A stretch of DNA of 64,000 nt from Alphaproteobacteria bacterium (lineage in GTDB: Bacteria; Pseudomonadota; Alphaproteobacteria; TMED109), in contig JAURCJ010000003.1 in the NCBI GenBank assembly GCA_030828505.1, positions 62,001 to 126,000 on the forward strand, given 5' to 3'. Position 1 is the first letter of the stretch. Each line of letters starts with the position of its first letter. Under the pieces are notes generated by a model. It had not been told where the DNA came from and did no database searches. It was given only the letters and a program-made list of their open reading frames with translations. Of this stretch, positions 1 through 8,785 are shown one piece after another. Made by a program: the position numbers and the translations under genes.

Positions 1-1
1 A

Positions 2-349
2 GAAAATTTGCATACTTTAAGAGAATTTCAAGAGTTATTCTCTAATGATGGAGTAGATTTTCCCGAGCCTGATTATACAACATGCGGTGGATTCACCCCT
101 TTTATGAAAATTGCAAAATTAGCTGAAGCTTATAATCTTCCTGTAATGTCTCATGGAGCACATGATGCCCATATTCAACTTCTTGCTGCATGCCCAAATG
201 CGGCTTATATGGAAATCCACGCCTTTGGAATAGAAAATTATATTACAAACCCACTAGTCATCAAAGATGGTTTTGGTATAGCTTCAGATTTACCCGGAAT
301 TGGATTTGAATTTGATTTTGAAAAGTTAGCTAATGCAAAAATAAGTTAG
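2..349 (+). CDS. Enolase-superfamily (mandelate racemase/MLE) protein, C-terminal fragment
   Basis: The reading frame is open from the left window edge, so this is the 3' end of a longer gene; the TTG at 8 is inside the gene and is not its start. The roughly 115 visible residues carry the end of the TIM-barrel domain: the segment MSHGAHDAH supplies the His expected to act as acid/base in mandelate racemase-like enzymes, followed by an acidic residue and the closing PGIGFEFDFEKL, typical of family C termini. Members abstract a proton alpha to a carboxylate with Mg2+; dehydratase and racemase activities cannot be told apart here. The next gene starts 10 bases downstream on the same strand, suggesting an operon. 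Family assignment is firm; the substrate is unknown. Confidence 0.8.
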   Translation, partial: ENLHTLREFQELFSNDGVDFPEPDYTTCGGFTPFMKIAKLAEAYNLPVMSHGAHDAHIQLLAACPNAAYMEIHAFGIENYITNPLVIKDGFGIASDLPGIGFEFDFEKLANAKIS

Positions 350-358
350 GACAAAGAT

Positions 359-805
359 ATGTTTAAAGAAGAGTTTATCCAAAAAGCGAATGCACCAGAT
401 GGTTTCAAGGTTTACGAGTCACGTGACGGGATGTTTTCTGATAGAATAGGACCTTACTTTATTAAAGGCCGTTACCCTGACTTAATTATGGGAGTGCGCA
501 TATTAGAGCATCATTCTAATCTAAATGGTGTTTCTCATGGAGGTTTTATGATGGCTTTTGTAGATACTATTGGAGGATATATAGCTGCAAAAGCTGGAGA
601 TGGCCCAAGTGTTACCGCAAATTTAAATTCTAATTTTATGAGACCTGCTCCTGTTGGAGCATGGGTAGAAGGATCAGGCAAAGCCCTTAAAGTAGGCAGA
701 AAAGCAGTATTTATTAGAGTGGAATTAACCTTAGAGAATAAATTAATATTTACAGCCGAAGGAATATGGCAAAAAATAAATAGAGATAAAGGAATATTAA
801 AATAA
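359..805 (+). CDS. Hotdog-fold thioesterase, PaaI/YdiI type
   Basis: This 148-residue protein has the length and pattern of PaaI-like acyl-CoA thioesterases. The central NGVSHGGFMMAFVDTIGG corresponds to the N-terminal end of the long hotdog helix, where HGG and a downstream acidic residue shape the thioester site; the later strand region (VTANLNSNFMRPAP) also fits. The presumed role is hydrolysis of an acyl- or aryl-CoA in the cytoplasm. It sits between the enolase-superfamily gene and a GST-like gene. Its stop overlaps the next start as TAATG, implying translational coupling. A weak Shine-Dalgarno (AGGACA) overlaps the previous stop codon. The substrate cannot be read from the sequence. Confidence 0.8.
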   Translation: MFKEEFIQKANAPDGFKVYESRDGMFSDRIGPYFIKGRYPDLIMGVRILEHHSNLNGVSHGGFMMAFVDTIGGYIAAKAGDGPSVTANLNSNFMRPAPVGAWVEGSGKALKVGRKAVFIRVELTLENKLIFTAEGIWQKINRDKGILK

Positions 806-1410
806 TGAAATTATTATATACTATAACATCTCCAATAGCCAGAAAATGTAGAATAATTGCTAGAGAACTAGATTTAATGCACAGAATAGATGAAGTAATA
901 ACTACTACTAGATCAGAAGATGCTTTAATTATGAAAAATAATCCGAATGGTATGGTACCCACTCTAGAAACAGATGAAGGCTACAATATAGTAGAATCAA
1001 TGGCTATATGTAATTATTTAGAAAGAGTTAGTCAAAATAAAGAATTTATCCCACAAGATGAAAATCATTATTGGCAAATATATGCCTTAGATACAATTGC
1101 ATCTCAAACTTTTGAGTCTATTGTCTCAAGAGCTAGAGAGAAAATATACAAACCAGAAGAATTTCATTTTCCTGATGGCATAAAGCATGAACAAGGAAGA
1201 TCTATTAGGTCTCTTAATTTGTTAGAAGAACAATCACATTTGTTTAAAGATACTTACAACAAACTTCATGTAACAATTGGGCTATGTTGTCTAGTTCTAG
1301 ATAATGTATTTCCTGATGAAAATTGGCAAGATAATAAACCTAACCTCCTAAAAATATATGAAAAATTTCAAACTAAAGAATCTTTTATTGAAACTATAAA
1401 AAAAGATTAA
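805..1410 (+). CDS. Glutathione S-transferase-like protein
   Basis: The 201-residue product has the two-domain GST layout. The first 80 residues form a thioredoxin-like domain with the cis-proline region NGMVPTL and the glutathione-binding ESMAICNYL motif. A helical C-terminal domain follows, in which the usual ADI/ADL capping motif is degraded. The N terminus (TSPIARKCRIIARE) has a Ser at the position where Ser or Cys commonly activates glutathione. The gene is coupled to the thioesterase upstream through TAATG and lies 14 bases before an SDR gene. A glutathione-dependent isomerase or lyase role in this catabolic cluster is an inference. Confidence 0.75.
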   Translation: MKLLYTITSPIARKCRIIARELDLMHRIDEVITTTRSEDALIMKNNPNGMVPTLETDEGYNIVESMAICNYLERVSQNKEFIPQDENHYWQIYALDTIASQTFESIVSRAREKIYKPEEFHFPDGIKHEQGRSIRSLNLLEEQSHLFKDTYNKLHVTIGLCCLVLDNVFPDENWQDNKPNLLKIYEKFQTKESFIETIKKD

Positions 1411-1424
1411 TTAAGGAGTTTTTA

Positions 1425-2147
1425 ATGAATAATAATAAAATATGTTTAATAGCTGGAGTTGGGCCAGGAACAGGAACTGAAAGTGCAAGATTATTTAGCT
1501 CTAAAGGCTACAAAGTAGCTATGCTAGCAAGAAATATTAATTTTATAAAAAATTTAGAGAAAGATATTCCTAATACTTTTGCATATAAATGTGATGTATC
1601 AGATATGAAAAACATAAAAAATACTTGTGACCAGGTAAGAACTGAACTTGGCAATCCAAATATATTTATTCATAATGCAGTTGCAGGAGTGGCAGATGGC
1701 GGATTAGCTGGAAGTTTTCTGGGAGATAACCCTGAGAGGTTAGATAGAAATTTTAATGTAAATACTAAATCATTGCTTTATTTTGCCAGAGAACTTGCTC
1801 CAAATATGATTGAAAACAAGTCGGGTTCAATAATAATTACGGGGAATACATCTGCTTTAAGAGGAAAACCTGATTTTATTTATTTTGCTCCTACAAAAGC
1901 TGCTCAAAGAGTAATGGCAGAATCATTAGCAAGAGAATTAGGCCCAAAAGGAGTCCACGTTGCATATATTTTAATTGACGCAGCCATTGATACTCCGAGA
2001 ACAAGACCAATATTTGCTAAAGATAAGGATGATGATTACTTTTGTAAGCCTACAGATATTGCAAAAGAAATCTATCATGTTTCTCACCAGCCTAGATCAG
2101 CTTGGTCATTCAATGTAGAAATTAGGCCGGACATAGAAAAATGGTAA
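1425..2147 (+). CDS. Atypical SDR-family protein with Phe at the catalytic Tyr position
   Basis: A 240-residue Rossmann-fold protein. The N-terminal AGVGPGTGTESARLF is the dinucleotide-binding glycine motif, and the NNAG-equivalent is HNAVAG at about residues 83-88. The active-site segment reads Y153-F154-A155-P156-T157-K158, so the YxxxK motif is FxxxK with Phe154 where the catalytic Tyr belongs; a Tyr lies one residue earlier. From memory, a recognised SDR subgroup shares this FAxxK pattern and a VIDGAID-like stretch (here ILIDAAID), so the change looks inherited, not degenerate. An AAGGAG Shine-Dalgarno at 1413-1418 precedes ATG 1425. The gene overlaps the next by 7 bases. Its reaction is unknown. 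Confidence 0.85.
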   Translation: MNNNKICLIAGVGPGTGTESARLFSSKGYKVAMLARNINFIKNLEKDIPNTFAYKCDVSDMKNIKNTCDQVRTELGNPNIFIHNAVAGVADGGLAGSFLGDNPERLDRNFNVNTKSLLYFARELAPNMIENKSGSIIITGNTSALRGKPDFIYFAPTKAAQRVMAESLARELGPKGVHVAYILIDAAIDTPRTRPIFAKDKDDDYFCKPTDIAKEIYHVSHQPRSAWSFNVEIRPDIEKW

Positions 2148-2953
2148 ACAATAAACCTTTAATAAGAATATTTTGTTATATACCTACGCCAAGAATTTGG
2201 AAATCTACAATAACGGCTAGGTTTTTAGATATAAATATAGAAATTAGAGGAACTAAACCCACTGAAGTTAAAAATTGGCTATGGGATTTTGATGCTAAGC
2301 CTTTAACAGAAGACGATAAAATTAAATTAGCTGATAAAACTTCTTTAGGAAGAACAGGCTTTTCGATTAAGCTCTATAAGACAGATGAGTTTTTAAAGGC
2401 GCATCCTTATGGAACTATTCCAGCTGCATTTAGTTCTGATGGCAAAATAGGTGTTTTTGAGTCTAATAGTATAATGAGATTGGTAGCGAGGCTAAAGAAA
2501 AAAAATAATAATATATATGGGTCTAATCCCTATGAAACATCTAGAATAGATGGTTTTTTAGATGCTTCTCTTATATTTGCTAGGTCTTCCCAAAAGTATC
2601 TTCTTTCTATTAATAATAATTCTGCAACACTTAAAATAAGAAATGAAGCAAAAGAGGCATATATGAATTATATGACAGGTATAGAAAATGCTCTTAAGGA
2701 AAATAAAAAATATGGATTTATTACTTCTCAAAATATTACTTTAGCTGATATATGCTTTTTCTGTGAGTTATCATTATTTTATAGAGAAATAATGCTTTAT
2801 AAAAAATCGGAGAAAATAACCTCAATTATAAAAGAAATTAATCCTTCTATATTTAAATTATCACTAAAACATTTTCATAAGCTCAGAAAACATCCTCTAT
2901 TTAAAGTAGACTCTAAAAAATACTTAGATAATATTGATAGAAAATCAAGTTAG
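2141..2953 (+). CDS. Glutathione S-transferase-like protein, long form
   Basis: At 270 residues this is longer than a typical GST. The thioredoxin-like part contains HPYGTIPAAF (cis-Pro loop) and VFESNSIMRLVARL, matching the glutathione-contacting ES motif. An insertion of about 50 residues (WLWDFDAKPLTEDDK region) precedes the cis-Pro loop. The helical domain carries the conserved NITLADICFF capping motif. The start overlaps the SDR stop by 7 bases, and the gene converges with the SDR gene at 2945-3742, overlapping it by 9 bases. It probably serves the same pathway as the preceding genes; no substrate can be assigned. Confidence 0.7.
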   Translation: MVNNKPLIRIFCYIPTPRIWKSTITARFLDINIEIRGTKPTEVKNWLWDFDAKPLTEDDKIKLADKTSLGRTGFSIKLYKTDEFLKAHPYGTIPAAFSSDGKIGVFESNSIMRLVARLKKKNNNIYGSNPYETSRIDGFLDASLIFARSSQKYLLSINNNSATLKIRNEAKEAYMNYMTGIENALKENKKYGFITSQNITLADICFFCELSLFYREIMLYKKSEKITSIIKEINPSIFKLSLKHFHKLRKHPLFKVDSKKYLDNIDRKSS

Positions 2954-3742
2954 ATCATGACCGGCCGAAGCTACTAAACCTCCATCACAAGTTATTACCT
3001 CTCCAATTGTGTAAGCTCCTGCCCTTGACGATAAGAATATAGCTAAGCCAGCTATGTCTTCAGGAGTACCTATTCTTCCACGTGGATTTTTTCTTTCTAA
3101 TTCTTTATAGTCAAATTCGACTGCTGAACCTAGCATTTTACTAGGAAAAGGACCAGGAGCGATTGCATTTACATTAATATGCTTACTAACTAGTTCTGAA
3201 GCTAAAACTCTTGTCATATGATGGACTGCAGATTTTGCTGCACTATAAGAAAAATTCTTAAATTCAGGGTTATTAATTCCATCAATTGAACCTATATTTA
3301 TTATTCTTGATGGATCTATAGATGAAGAAGATTTAGATAAAAGAGGTAATAATTCTTTTGTAAGAAAAAACATAGATTTTACACAAAGGTTCATTACTTT
3401 ATCCCAACCAATCTCTGGAAAATCTTCTATTGGAGCAGCCCAGGCTGCACCCGCATTATTTACTAAAATATCTAAATGATCTTCATTATCATTAATCACC
3501 TTAAATAAATCATTTATTCCATCTAAACTAGAAATATCAGATTCTATTCCAATACATTCAGAATCGTACTTATCTGAAATTCTTTTTGCAGTTTCTAAAA
3601 CTGTATTTTTTGATCTAGCCGTAATATAAACCTTTGCACCATTAGCGCAAAAACCTGATGCAATCATTTCTCCTATTCCTCTTGAGCCACCGGTTACAAG
3701 AGCAACTTTATTTTTTATTGAAAACAAATCATTAATAAACAT
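2945..3742 (-). CDS. Short-chain dehydrogenase/reductase (classical, FabG-like)
   Basis: A 265-residue classical SDR. The N terminus has TGGSRGIG for NAD(P) binding; NNAGAAW lies mid-protein; Ser in NIGSIDG and the YSAAK motif supply the catalytic Ser, Tyr and Lys. The C-terminal GRIGTPEDIAGLAIFLSS and CDGG motifs are typical of FabG-type enzymes. It probably reduces a ketone or oxidises a secondary alcohol in the cytoplasm. It is transcribed divergently from the liv operon, with about 95 bases between starts, and converges on the GST-like gene. The exact substrate is not determinable. Confidence 0.85.
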   Translation of the reverse strand: MFINDLFSIKNKVALVTGGSRGIGEMIASGFCANGAKVYITARSKNTVLETAKRISDKYDSECIGIESDISSLDGINDLFKVINDNEDHLDILVNNAGAAWAAPIEDFPEIGWDKVMNLCVKSMFFLTKELLPLLSKSSSSIDPSRIINIGSIDGINNPEFKNFSYSAAKSAVHHMTRVLASELVSKHINVNAIAPGPFPSKMLGSAVEFDYKELERKNPRGRIGTPEDIAGLAIFLSSRAGAYTIGEVITCDGGLVASAGHDLT

Positions 3743-3772
3743 TCTAAATCCTAGTTAAATTAAAAAAATATA

Positions 3773-3800
3773 TTGAACTTTGTATTAGCCAATGTAATAT
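3773..3800 (+). promoter_or_regulatory. Sigma-70-like promoter of the liv operon
   Basis: TTGAAC at 3773-3778 and TAATAT at 3795-3800 are separated by 16 bases, about 40 bases before the livK start. This is the best match in the divergent intergenic space. It is a sequence match only and the spacing is one short of ideal. Confidence 0.4.
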
Positions 3801-3839
3801 AAGCCTCTGTGAATTTCAACTATGGGTGAGGAACTTCAA

Positions 3840-5102
3840 ATGTTAAACAAATTTTTTAAAATATTTTTATTTACTATTTCACTAGTATATTTTTCATCAG
3901 CTATTAAAGCTGAAGACACTATAAAAATTGCTATAATTGAACCAATGTCCGGACCATTAGCTTCTGTAGGATTAGACCTAATTGAAGGTTTAGAATTTTA
4001 TGCGGAAAGAATTAACAAAGCTGGTGGTGTTTTAGGAGGCAAGCATATTGAAATTGTTCCTTATGATAATGCAATGGTTGCAGAAAAAACTATTCAGCAG
4101 TTAAGAAAAGTTATTGATGAAGATATCAGATATGTTACTCAGGGAGTTGGTTCAAACCATGCCCTAAATATTATAAAAACTTTAGGTAAGCATAATAAAA
4201 GAAATCCAGGTAAAGAAGTTATTTTTCTCAATCACTCTGCTGTGACTACATCATTTACAAATGAACTTTGTAATTTCTATCATTTTAGATTTGATGCCAA
4301 TGTTGATATGAAAGTTGCAGCACTAGTTTCTCAAATGACAAAAGATCCAAGTATCAAAAAGGTATATTTATTAAATCAGAATTATGCCTATGGACAATCT
4401 TTTCAAGCTGCGGCAAGAAGATTATTAGCAGAAAGAGCGCCTCAAATTGAAATCGTTGGCGATGAACTTATAGTACCTTTTGGAAAAATTTTAGATTTTA
4501 ACCCATATGTTTCTAAAATAACTTCTAGCGGTGCAGATACAATTCTAACAGGAAATTGGGGTCCAGATGCTGCTAGACTAATAACTGCTACAGCTAACTC
4601 TCAATTAAAAGTTAAATTCTACACAATTTATGCTGGAATACCTGCTGCTATGAATTCAATGGGAGTAAAAATTTCTACTTTTAATCCTATTGTTCAAGTT
4701 ACAGAAGCTCATGAAAATGACCCATCTCATCCTGATTGGTTGAAAGAAATAGATAAAGAATATATGGCATTTTCAAATAAAAGTCCTTATGCAGATAGAC
4801 AAAGATTTATGATAGAAATGTTTGCAGCAGCTGTAGAAAAAGCCGGAACAGCGGATCCAACAGCAGTTGCATGGGCTATGGAAGGTATGACAGCAAGAGG
4901 AGCTCATGGAGATGTTTATATGCGACCTGATGATCATCAAATGCATTTTGATATGGTGCTAAGTCATATATCTACAGATGTAGAAAAAACATTCATTTAT
5001 AATAATGAAGATTATGGTATGGCATATGTAACAGATGGCTGGGTTGATATGGCTGATATTACACTTCCTACTACATGTAAAATGAAAAGACCAAAAAAGT
5101 AA
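3840..5102 (+). CDS. livK: ABC transporter substrate-binding protein, LivK/branched-chain type
   Basis: A periplasmic type I binding protein of about 420 residues. I place the start at ATG 3840, not the in-frame ATG at 3822, because GTGAGG at 3826-3831 is a well-spaced ribosome-binding site and the shorter product begins directly with a signal peptide (MLNKFFKIFLF...) cleaved near AIKA-ED. The mature protein opens with IKIAIIEPMSGPLASVG, the family hallmark. It is the first gene of livKHMGF. Such systems carry Leu/Ile/Val, but also amides, urea and aromatic acids, so the substrate is open. The flanking feruloyl-CoA-synthase-like gene hints at an organic acid; this is inference. Confidence 0.85.
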   Translation: MLNKFFKIFLFTISLVYFSSAIKAEDTIKIAIIEPMSGPLASVGLDLIEGLEFYAERINKAGGVLGGKHIEIVPYDNAMVAEKTIQQLRKVIDEDIRYVTQGVGSNHALNIIKTLGKHNKRNPGKEVIFLNHSAVTTSFTNELCNFYHFRFDANVDMKVAALVSQMTKDPSIKKVYLLNQNYAYGQSFQAAARRLLAERAPQIEIVGDELIVPFGKILDFNPYVSKITSSGADTILTGNWGPDAARLITATANSQLKVKFYTIYAGIPAAMNSMGVKISTFNPIVQVTEAHENDPSHPDWLKEIDKEYMAFSNKSPYADRQRFMIEMFAAAVEKAGTADPTAVAWAMEGMTARGAHGDVYMRPDDHQMHFDMVLSHISTDVEKTFIYNNEDYGMAYVTDGWVDMADITLPTTCKMKRPKK

Positions 5103-5128
5103 TTTTCAGAACTTTGTGAGGTAATAAA

Positions 5129-6076
5129 TTGGACGTAATTTTATTTACATTATTCAATGGCTTACTATATGGCATGCTTCTTTTTATGCTATCTAGTGGT
5201 CTCACTTTAATATTTGGAATGATGGGGGTACTGAATTTTGCTCATGCATCCTTCTTTATGTTGGGCGCCTATTTTGCATATCAAATTAGTAAATATATAG
5301 GATTTATTCCTGCCTTATTTATTGCGCCACTAATAATTGCTTTTTGTGGAGCTATGGTCGAAAAATATGCTCTGAGAAGAGTTCATAAATTCGGTCATGT
5401 TGCAGAATTATTGTTCACTTTTGGTCTCTTTTATATAATAGAAGAATTAGTTCAAATGATATGGGGTAAGGTGCCTGTAGGATATCATGTACCTGAATAT
5501 ATGGACTTTACTTTATTTTCTATGAGTGGAATGGGCTATCAAGCTTATGCTATGTTTACTCTAGTCGTGTCCATAGCTATGTTTATAGTTTTATTCAGTG
5601 TTCTTACAAAAACTAGAGCTGGCCTAATTATTCAGGCTGCTCTTACACATCCAGAGATAGTCTCTTCATTGGGTCATAATGTACCAAAAGTATTTATGTT
5701 AGTTTTTGGTTTAGGATGTGCACTAGCAGGTTTAGCCGGAGTATTAGCAGGTAATACTTTAGGAACTGAGCCATCAATGGCATTATCTTTAGGTCCAATA
5801 GTATTTGTTGTTATAGTTGTTGGTGGACTTGGCTCTTTAAAAGGTGCATTAGTAGCATCTATTCTAATAGGCATAGTACAAACTACTGCGATTTCATTAG
5901 ATTATTCTATTAATAATTTTATAGAACTTATTGGCTTTAGTGTTGATATCGAAAGTTTATGGAGAATCTTAATTGATTTAACAATATCTCAAATTGCTCC
6001 AATTTTGCCGTATTTACTTTTAGTCTTAATGCTTATATTCAGACCTCGCGGTTTGTTTGGAAATAGAGACGTTTAA
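5129..6076 (+). CDS. livH: ABC transporter permease, LivH type
   Basis: A 315-residue inner-membrane permease with about eight hydrophobic segments. The first segment, containing SSGLTLIFGMMGVLNFAHAS, is the LivH signature. It starts with TTG at 5129 after a GTGAGGT ribosome-binding site, and there is no better ATG nearby. The C-terminal LMLIFRPRGLFG is the conserved LivH/LivM ending. It pairs with the LivM homologue, whose ATG follows on the LivH stop (TAATG, 1-base overlap). Confidence 0.9.
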   Translation: MDVILFTLFNGLLYGMLLFMLSSGLTLIFGMMGVLNFAHASFFMLGAYFAYQISKYIGFIPALFIAPLIIAFCGAMVEKYALRRVHKFGHVAELLFTFGLFYIIEELVQMIWGKVPVGYHVPEYMDFTLFSMSGMGYQAYAMFTLVVSIAMFIVLFSVLTKTRAGLIIQAALTHPEIVSSLGHNVPKVFMLVFGLGCALAGLAGVLAGNTLGTEPSMALSLGPIVFVVIVVGGLGSLKGALVASILIGIVQTTAISLDYSINNFIELIGFSVDIESLWRILIDLTISQIAPILPYLLLVLMLIFRPRGLFGNRDV

Positions 6077-7344
6077 TGATAAATTTTTTTAAATCTTTTT
6101 CTACTTGGATTATTATAGCTGTAATTGCTGCAATTTTACCTTTAATATTTGATTCATCTTTTTCTCTTACTTTACTTTCAAAAATGGGTGTTTTAATTAT
6201 ATTTACTGTTGCTTATAATATGTTATTAGGTCAAGGTGGAATGTTATCCTTTGGTCATGCAATTTATTTTGGTCTTGCTGGCTACGCATCTATTCATATA
6301 TTAAATGGAATAGGTGAAGAAACTCTTCCCTACTTTCCAACCGTCTTATTTCCGTTTATAGGGGCAATAGTGGGACTATTTTTTGGATCTTTAGTTGGTT
6401 ACGTATCGACTCGAAGAGCAGGAACCGCTTTTGCAATGATATCGCTAGGTTTTTGTGAGATGGTAACAGCAATGACCCTTATATTTGTAATATTTTTTAA
6501 TGGAGAGGATGGAATTCAAACAGACAGAATGGTTGGTCCAGAGCCATTTGGTATTACATTTGGCCCACAAATAGAAATCTACTATTTAATATTATTTTGG
6601 TGTCTAGTTGCTGTAGCTTTAATGTACATTATAACCAAAACTCCATTTGGTAGAATGAGTAATGCCGTAAGAGATAATCCAGAGCGGGCAGCCTTTATAG
6701 GATATAGTGTTAGAAGAGTAAGATGGCAGGCTTTTGCTTTATCTTCAATGTTTGCTGGAGCTGCAGGGAGTCTTCACGCCTTAAATTATGAACATATTGG
6801 ATTTGAATCTGTAAGTGTGGTTCAGTCGGGTGCAGTTCTTTTTATGGCTTTTATTGGCGGTGCAGGACATTTTCTAGGACCTATTGTTGGTGCTATTGGA
6901 CTTACCTATTTAGATTCCACATTAGCTGATGTTACAGAAGCTTGGCTTCTATACCTAGGCTTAACATTCTCCGGTATTGTTATGTTTGCGCCAGGTGGTT
7001 TGGCAGGACTAATTGTCATGCACGGGCCTATCGCTCGAACAGATAAAAAATTATTAATCAGTTTAATTAAACCTTACTGCCTTGCAATAAGTAGCGTAAT
7101 TACTGGTCTTATAGGATTAATAGGTATTATAGAGATGCTTTATTTTCGCTCTTTAATTTCTAAAGGTGAAGGTGAAGTTGTTATATTTTGGACTGAGTTT
7201 AACGCAAATGGAATAATGTCATGGTTAATATTTATTGCCCTAATATTAGTTGGAATATTTTTATCTAAAAAGACATTTCCTTTGGCAAAAGAAAGCTGGG
7301 ATCATGCTATATCTGTTGTAAAAACGGAGATTTCTAATGAATAA
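6076..7344 (+). CDS. livM: ABC transporter permease, LivM type, with C-terminal extension
   Basis: This 422-residue membrane protein carries the LivM signature (NMLLGQGGMLSFGHAIYFG) and the PGGLAGLI segment where shorter LivM proteins end. About 100 residues follow, holding two further predicted membrane helices (about residues 335-360 and 385-402) joined by a hydrophilic loop. Extensions of this kind occur in some LivM homologues; their role is not known to me. It is translationally coupled to livH and overlaps livG by 8 bases. It forms the heterodimeric channel with LivH. Confidence 0.88.
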   Translation: MINFFKSFSTWIIIAVIAAILPLIFDSSFSLTLLSKMGVLIIFTVAYNMLLGQGGMLSFGHAIYFGLAGYASIHILNGIGEETLPYFPTVLFPFIGAIVGLFFGSLVGYVSTRRAGTAFAMISLGFCEMVTAMTLIFVIFFNGEDGIQTDRMVGPEPFGITFGPQIEIYYLILFWCLVAVALMYIITKTPFGRMSNAVRDNPERAAFIGYSVRRVRWQAFALSSMFAGAAGSLHALNYEHIGFESVSVVQSGAVLFMAFIGGAGHFLGPIVGAIGLTYLDSTLADVTEAWLLYLGLTFSGIVMFAPGGLAGLIVMHGPIARTDKKLLISLIKPYCLAISSVITGLIGLIGIIEMLYFRSLISKGEGEVVIFWTEFNANGIMSWLIFIALILVGIFLSKKTFPLAKESWDHAISVVKTEISNE

Positions 7345-8086
7345 TGCTTTACAATTAAAAAATGTTTCTAAGTCTTTTGGTGAAGCTAAGATTATAAAAA
7401 ATCTTAATTTAGAAATTAAAAAAAATGAAAGACATGCAATTATTGGTCCTAATGGAGCAGGAAAATCAACTCTTTTTCATCTAATTTCGGGGCACTATAA
7501 ACTTACTTCAGGTAAAATAACTTTAAATAATGATGAAATAAATAACCTGGAACCTCATGAAATAAATAGAAAAGGATTGGCTAGAAGCTTTCAAGTTACT
7601 AATATTTTTCCAAAAATGTCAGTATACGAAAATATAAGATGTGGAATATTATGGTCTATGGGATTCAAGTATTCCATAGTAAGACTTGTTAATGGAGATA
7701 AAAAATTAAATGAAAAGACTTATTCTATTTTAGAGGAAATAAATTTAAAACACTGCGCTCATATTCCAGCAGGACTTCTAAGTTATGCTGATCAAAGAGC
7801 ATTAGAAATAGGTATTACTATAGCTGGTGGTGCAGATACACTAATGTTAGATGAGCCAACTGCTGGTATGTCAAATTCAGAAACGGAGAGAGCAGTAAAT
7901 TTAATTAAACAAATTTCAGAAAAAAGAACGCTAGTTGTCGTAGAGCATGATATGGGTGTGGTATTTGATCTTGCAGATAGAATATCTGTACTGGTATATG
8001 GTGAAATTATAGCTACTGATACTCCAAAAAAAATTAGAGAAAATAAAGCTGTACAAGAAGCTTACTTGGGAACAGAGGATCATTAA
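7337..8086 (+). CDS. livG: ABC transporter ATP-binding protein, LivG type
   Basis: A 249-residue ATPase with Walker A GPNGAGKST, a LivG-type signature region (LLSYADQRALEIG, replacing canonical LSGGQ), Walker B TLMLDEPTAGM and the switch His in VVVEHDMGVV. The C-terminal AYLGTEDH is the LivG tail. It drives the LivH/LivM channel together with LivF. It overlaps livM by 8 bases and is followed by livF after 3 bases. Confidence 0.9.
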   Translation: MNNALQLKNVSKSFGEAKIIKNLNLEIKKNERHAIIGPNGAGKSTLFHLISGHYKLTSGKITLNNDEINNLEPHEINRKGLARSFQVTNIFPKMSVYENIRCGILWSMGFKYSIVRLVNGDKKLNEKTYSILEEINLKHCAHIPAGLLSYADQRALEIGITIAGGADTLMLDEPTAGMSNSETERAVNLIKQISEKRTLVVVEHDMGVVFDLADRISVLVYGEIIATDTPKKIRENKAVQEAYLGTEDH

Positions 8087-8089
8087 ATA

Positions 8090-8785
8090 ATGTTAAAAAT
8101 TTCTGACTTACACGCATATTATGGTAAATCTCATATTTTAAGAGGTGTTAATTTAAAGATTTCTAAAGGAGAAATCATTGCACTATTAGGTAGAAATGGT
8201 GTTGGCCGGTCTACATTAGTTAAATCTGTTATGGGTTTAGTTCCAATTACAGGTTCTATTATTTATAAAAATGATGAAATAGTAGGTAATGCTACCCATG
8301 ATATAGCATTAAAGGGAATTGGATATGTGCCTGAAAATAGAGATGTCTTCCCTACTTTAACAGTAAAAGAAAATTTATTGTTAGGTGTAAAAGATAAAAA
8401 TGCAAAAGCAGAATGGACTGTAGATGAGATGTTTGCTTTATTTCCAAACTTAAAAGAAAGGGCAGATGTAAGTGCTTCAGCACTTTCAGGAGGAGAACAA
8501 CAAATGTTAACTATTTGCAGATGTTTAATGGGTAATCCTGAATTTATGATGATAGATGAACCAACAGAAGGATTATCCCCTCAAATGGTTGAAACTGTAG
8601 CTGAACTTTTAAAAAAAATTGCGAGTAAAGGTATTTCAATTCTACTAGTTGAGCAGAAATTAACGATAGCTCTCAGATTAGCTGCGAGAGTATATTTAAT
8701 GGGACATGGAAAAATAGTTTTTGAAGGCACGCCTAAAGAACTAGAAAAAAATAACAAAATAAGAAAAGAATGGCTTGAAGTTTAA
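8090..8785 (+). CDS. livF: ABC transporter ATP-binding protein, LivF type, with Arg in Walker A
   Basis: A 231-residue ATPase with signature ALSGGEQQML, Walker B FMMIDEPTEGL and switch VEQKLTIAL, all typical of LivF. The Walker A motif reads GRNGVGRST: residue 40 is Arg (CGG) where the catalytic Lys is expected. From memory this Lys-to-Arg change recurs in some LivF homologues, so it probably does not mark a dead gene, but it should alter nucleotide handling relative to LivG. The stop overlaps the convergent ligase gene by 4 bases, and no terminator hairpin is visible between them. Confidence 0.9.
   Translation: MLKISDLHAYYGKSHILRGVNLKISKGEIIALLGRNGVGRSTLVKSVMGLVPITGSIIYKNDEIVGNATHDIALKGIGYVPENRDVFPTLTVKENLLLGVKDKNAKAEWTVDEMFALFPNLKERADVSASALSGGEQQMLTICRCLMGNPEFMMIDEPTEGLSPQMVETVAELLKKIASKGISILLVEQKLTIALRLAARVYLMGHGKIVFEGTPKELEKNNKIRKEWLEV

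Noticed and set aside
3822-3839. In-frame upstream ATG for the liv binding protein
   Set aside because: It would add MGEELQ before the signal peptide and has no ribosome-binding site; GTGAGG serves the ATG at 3840.
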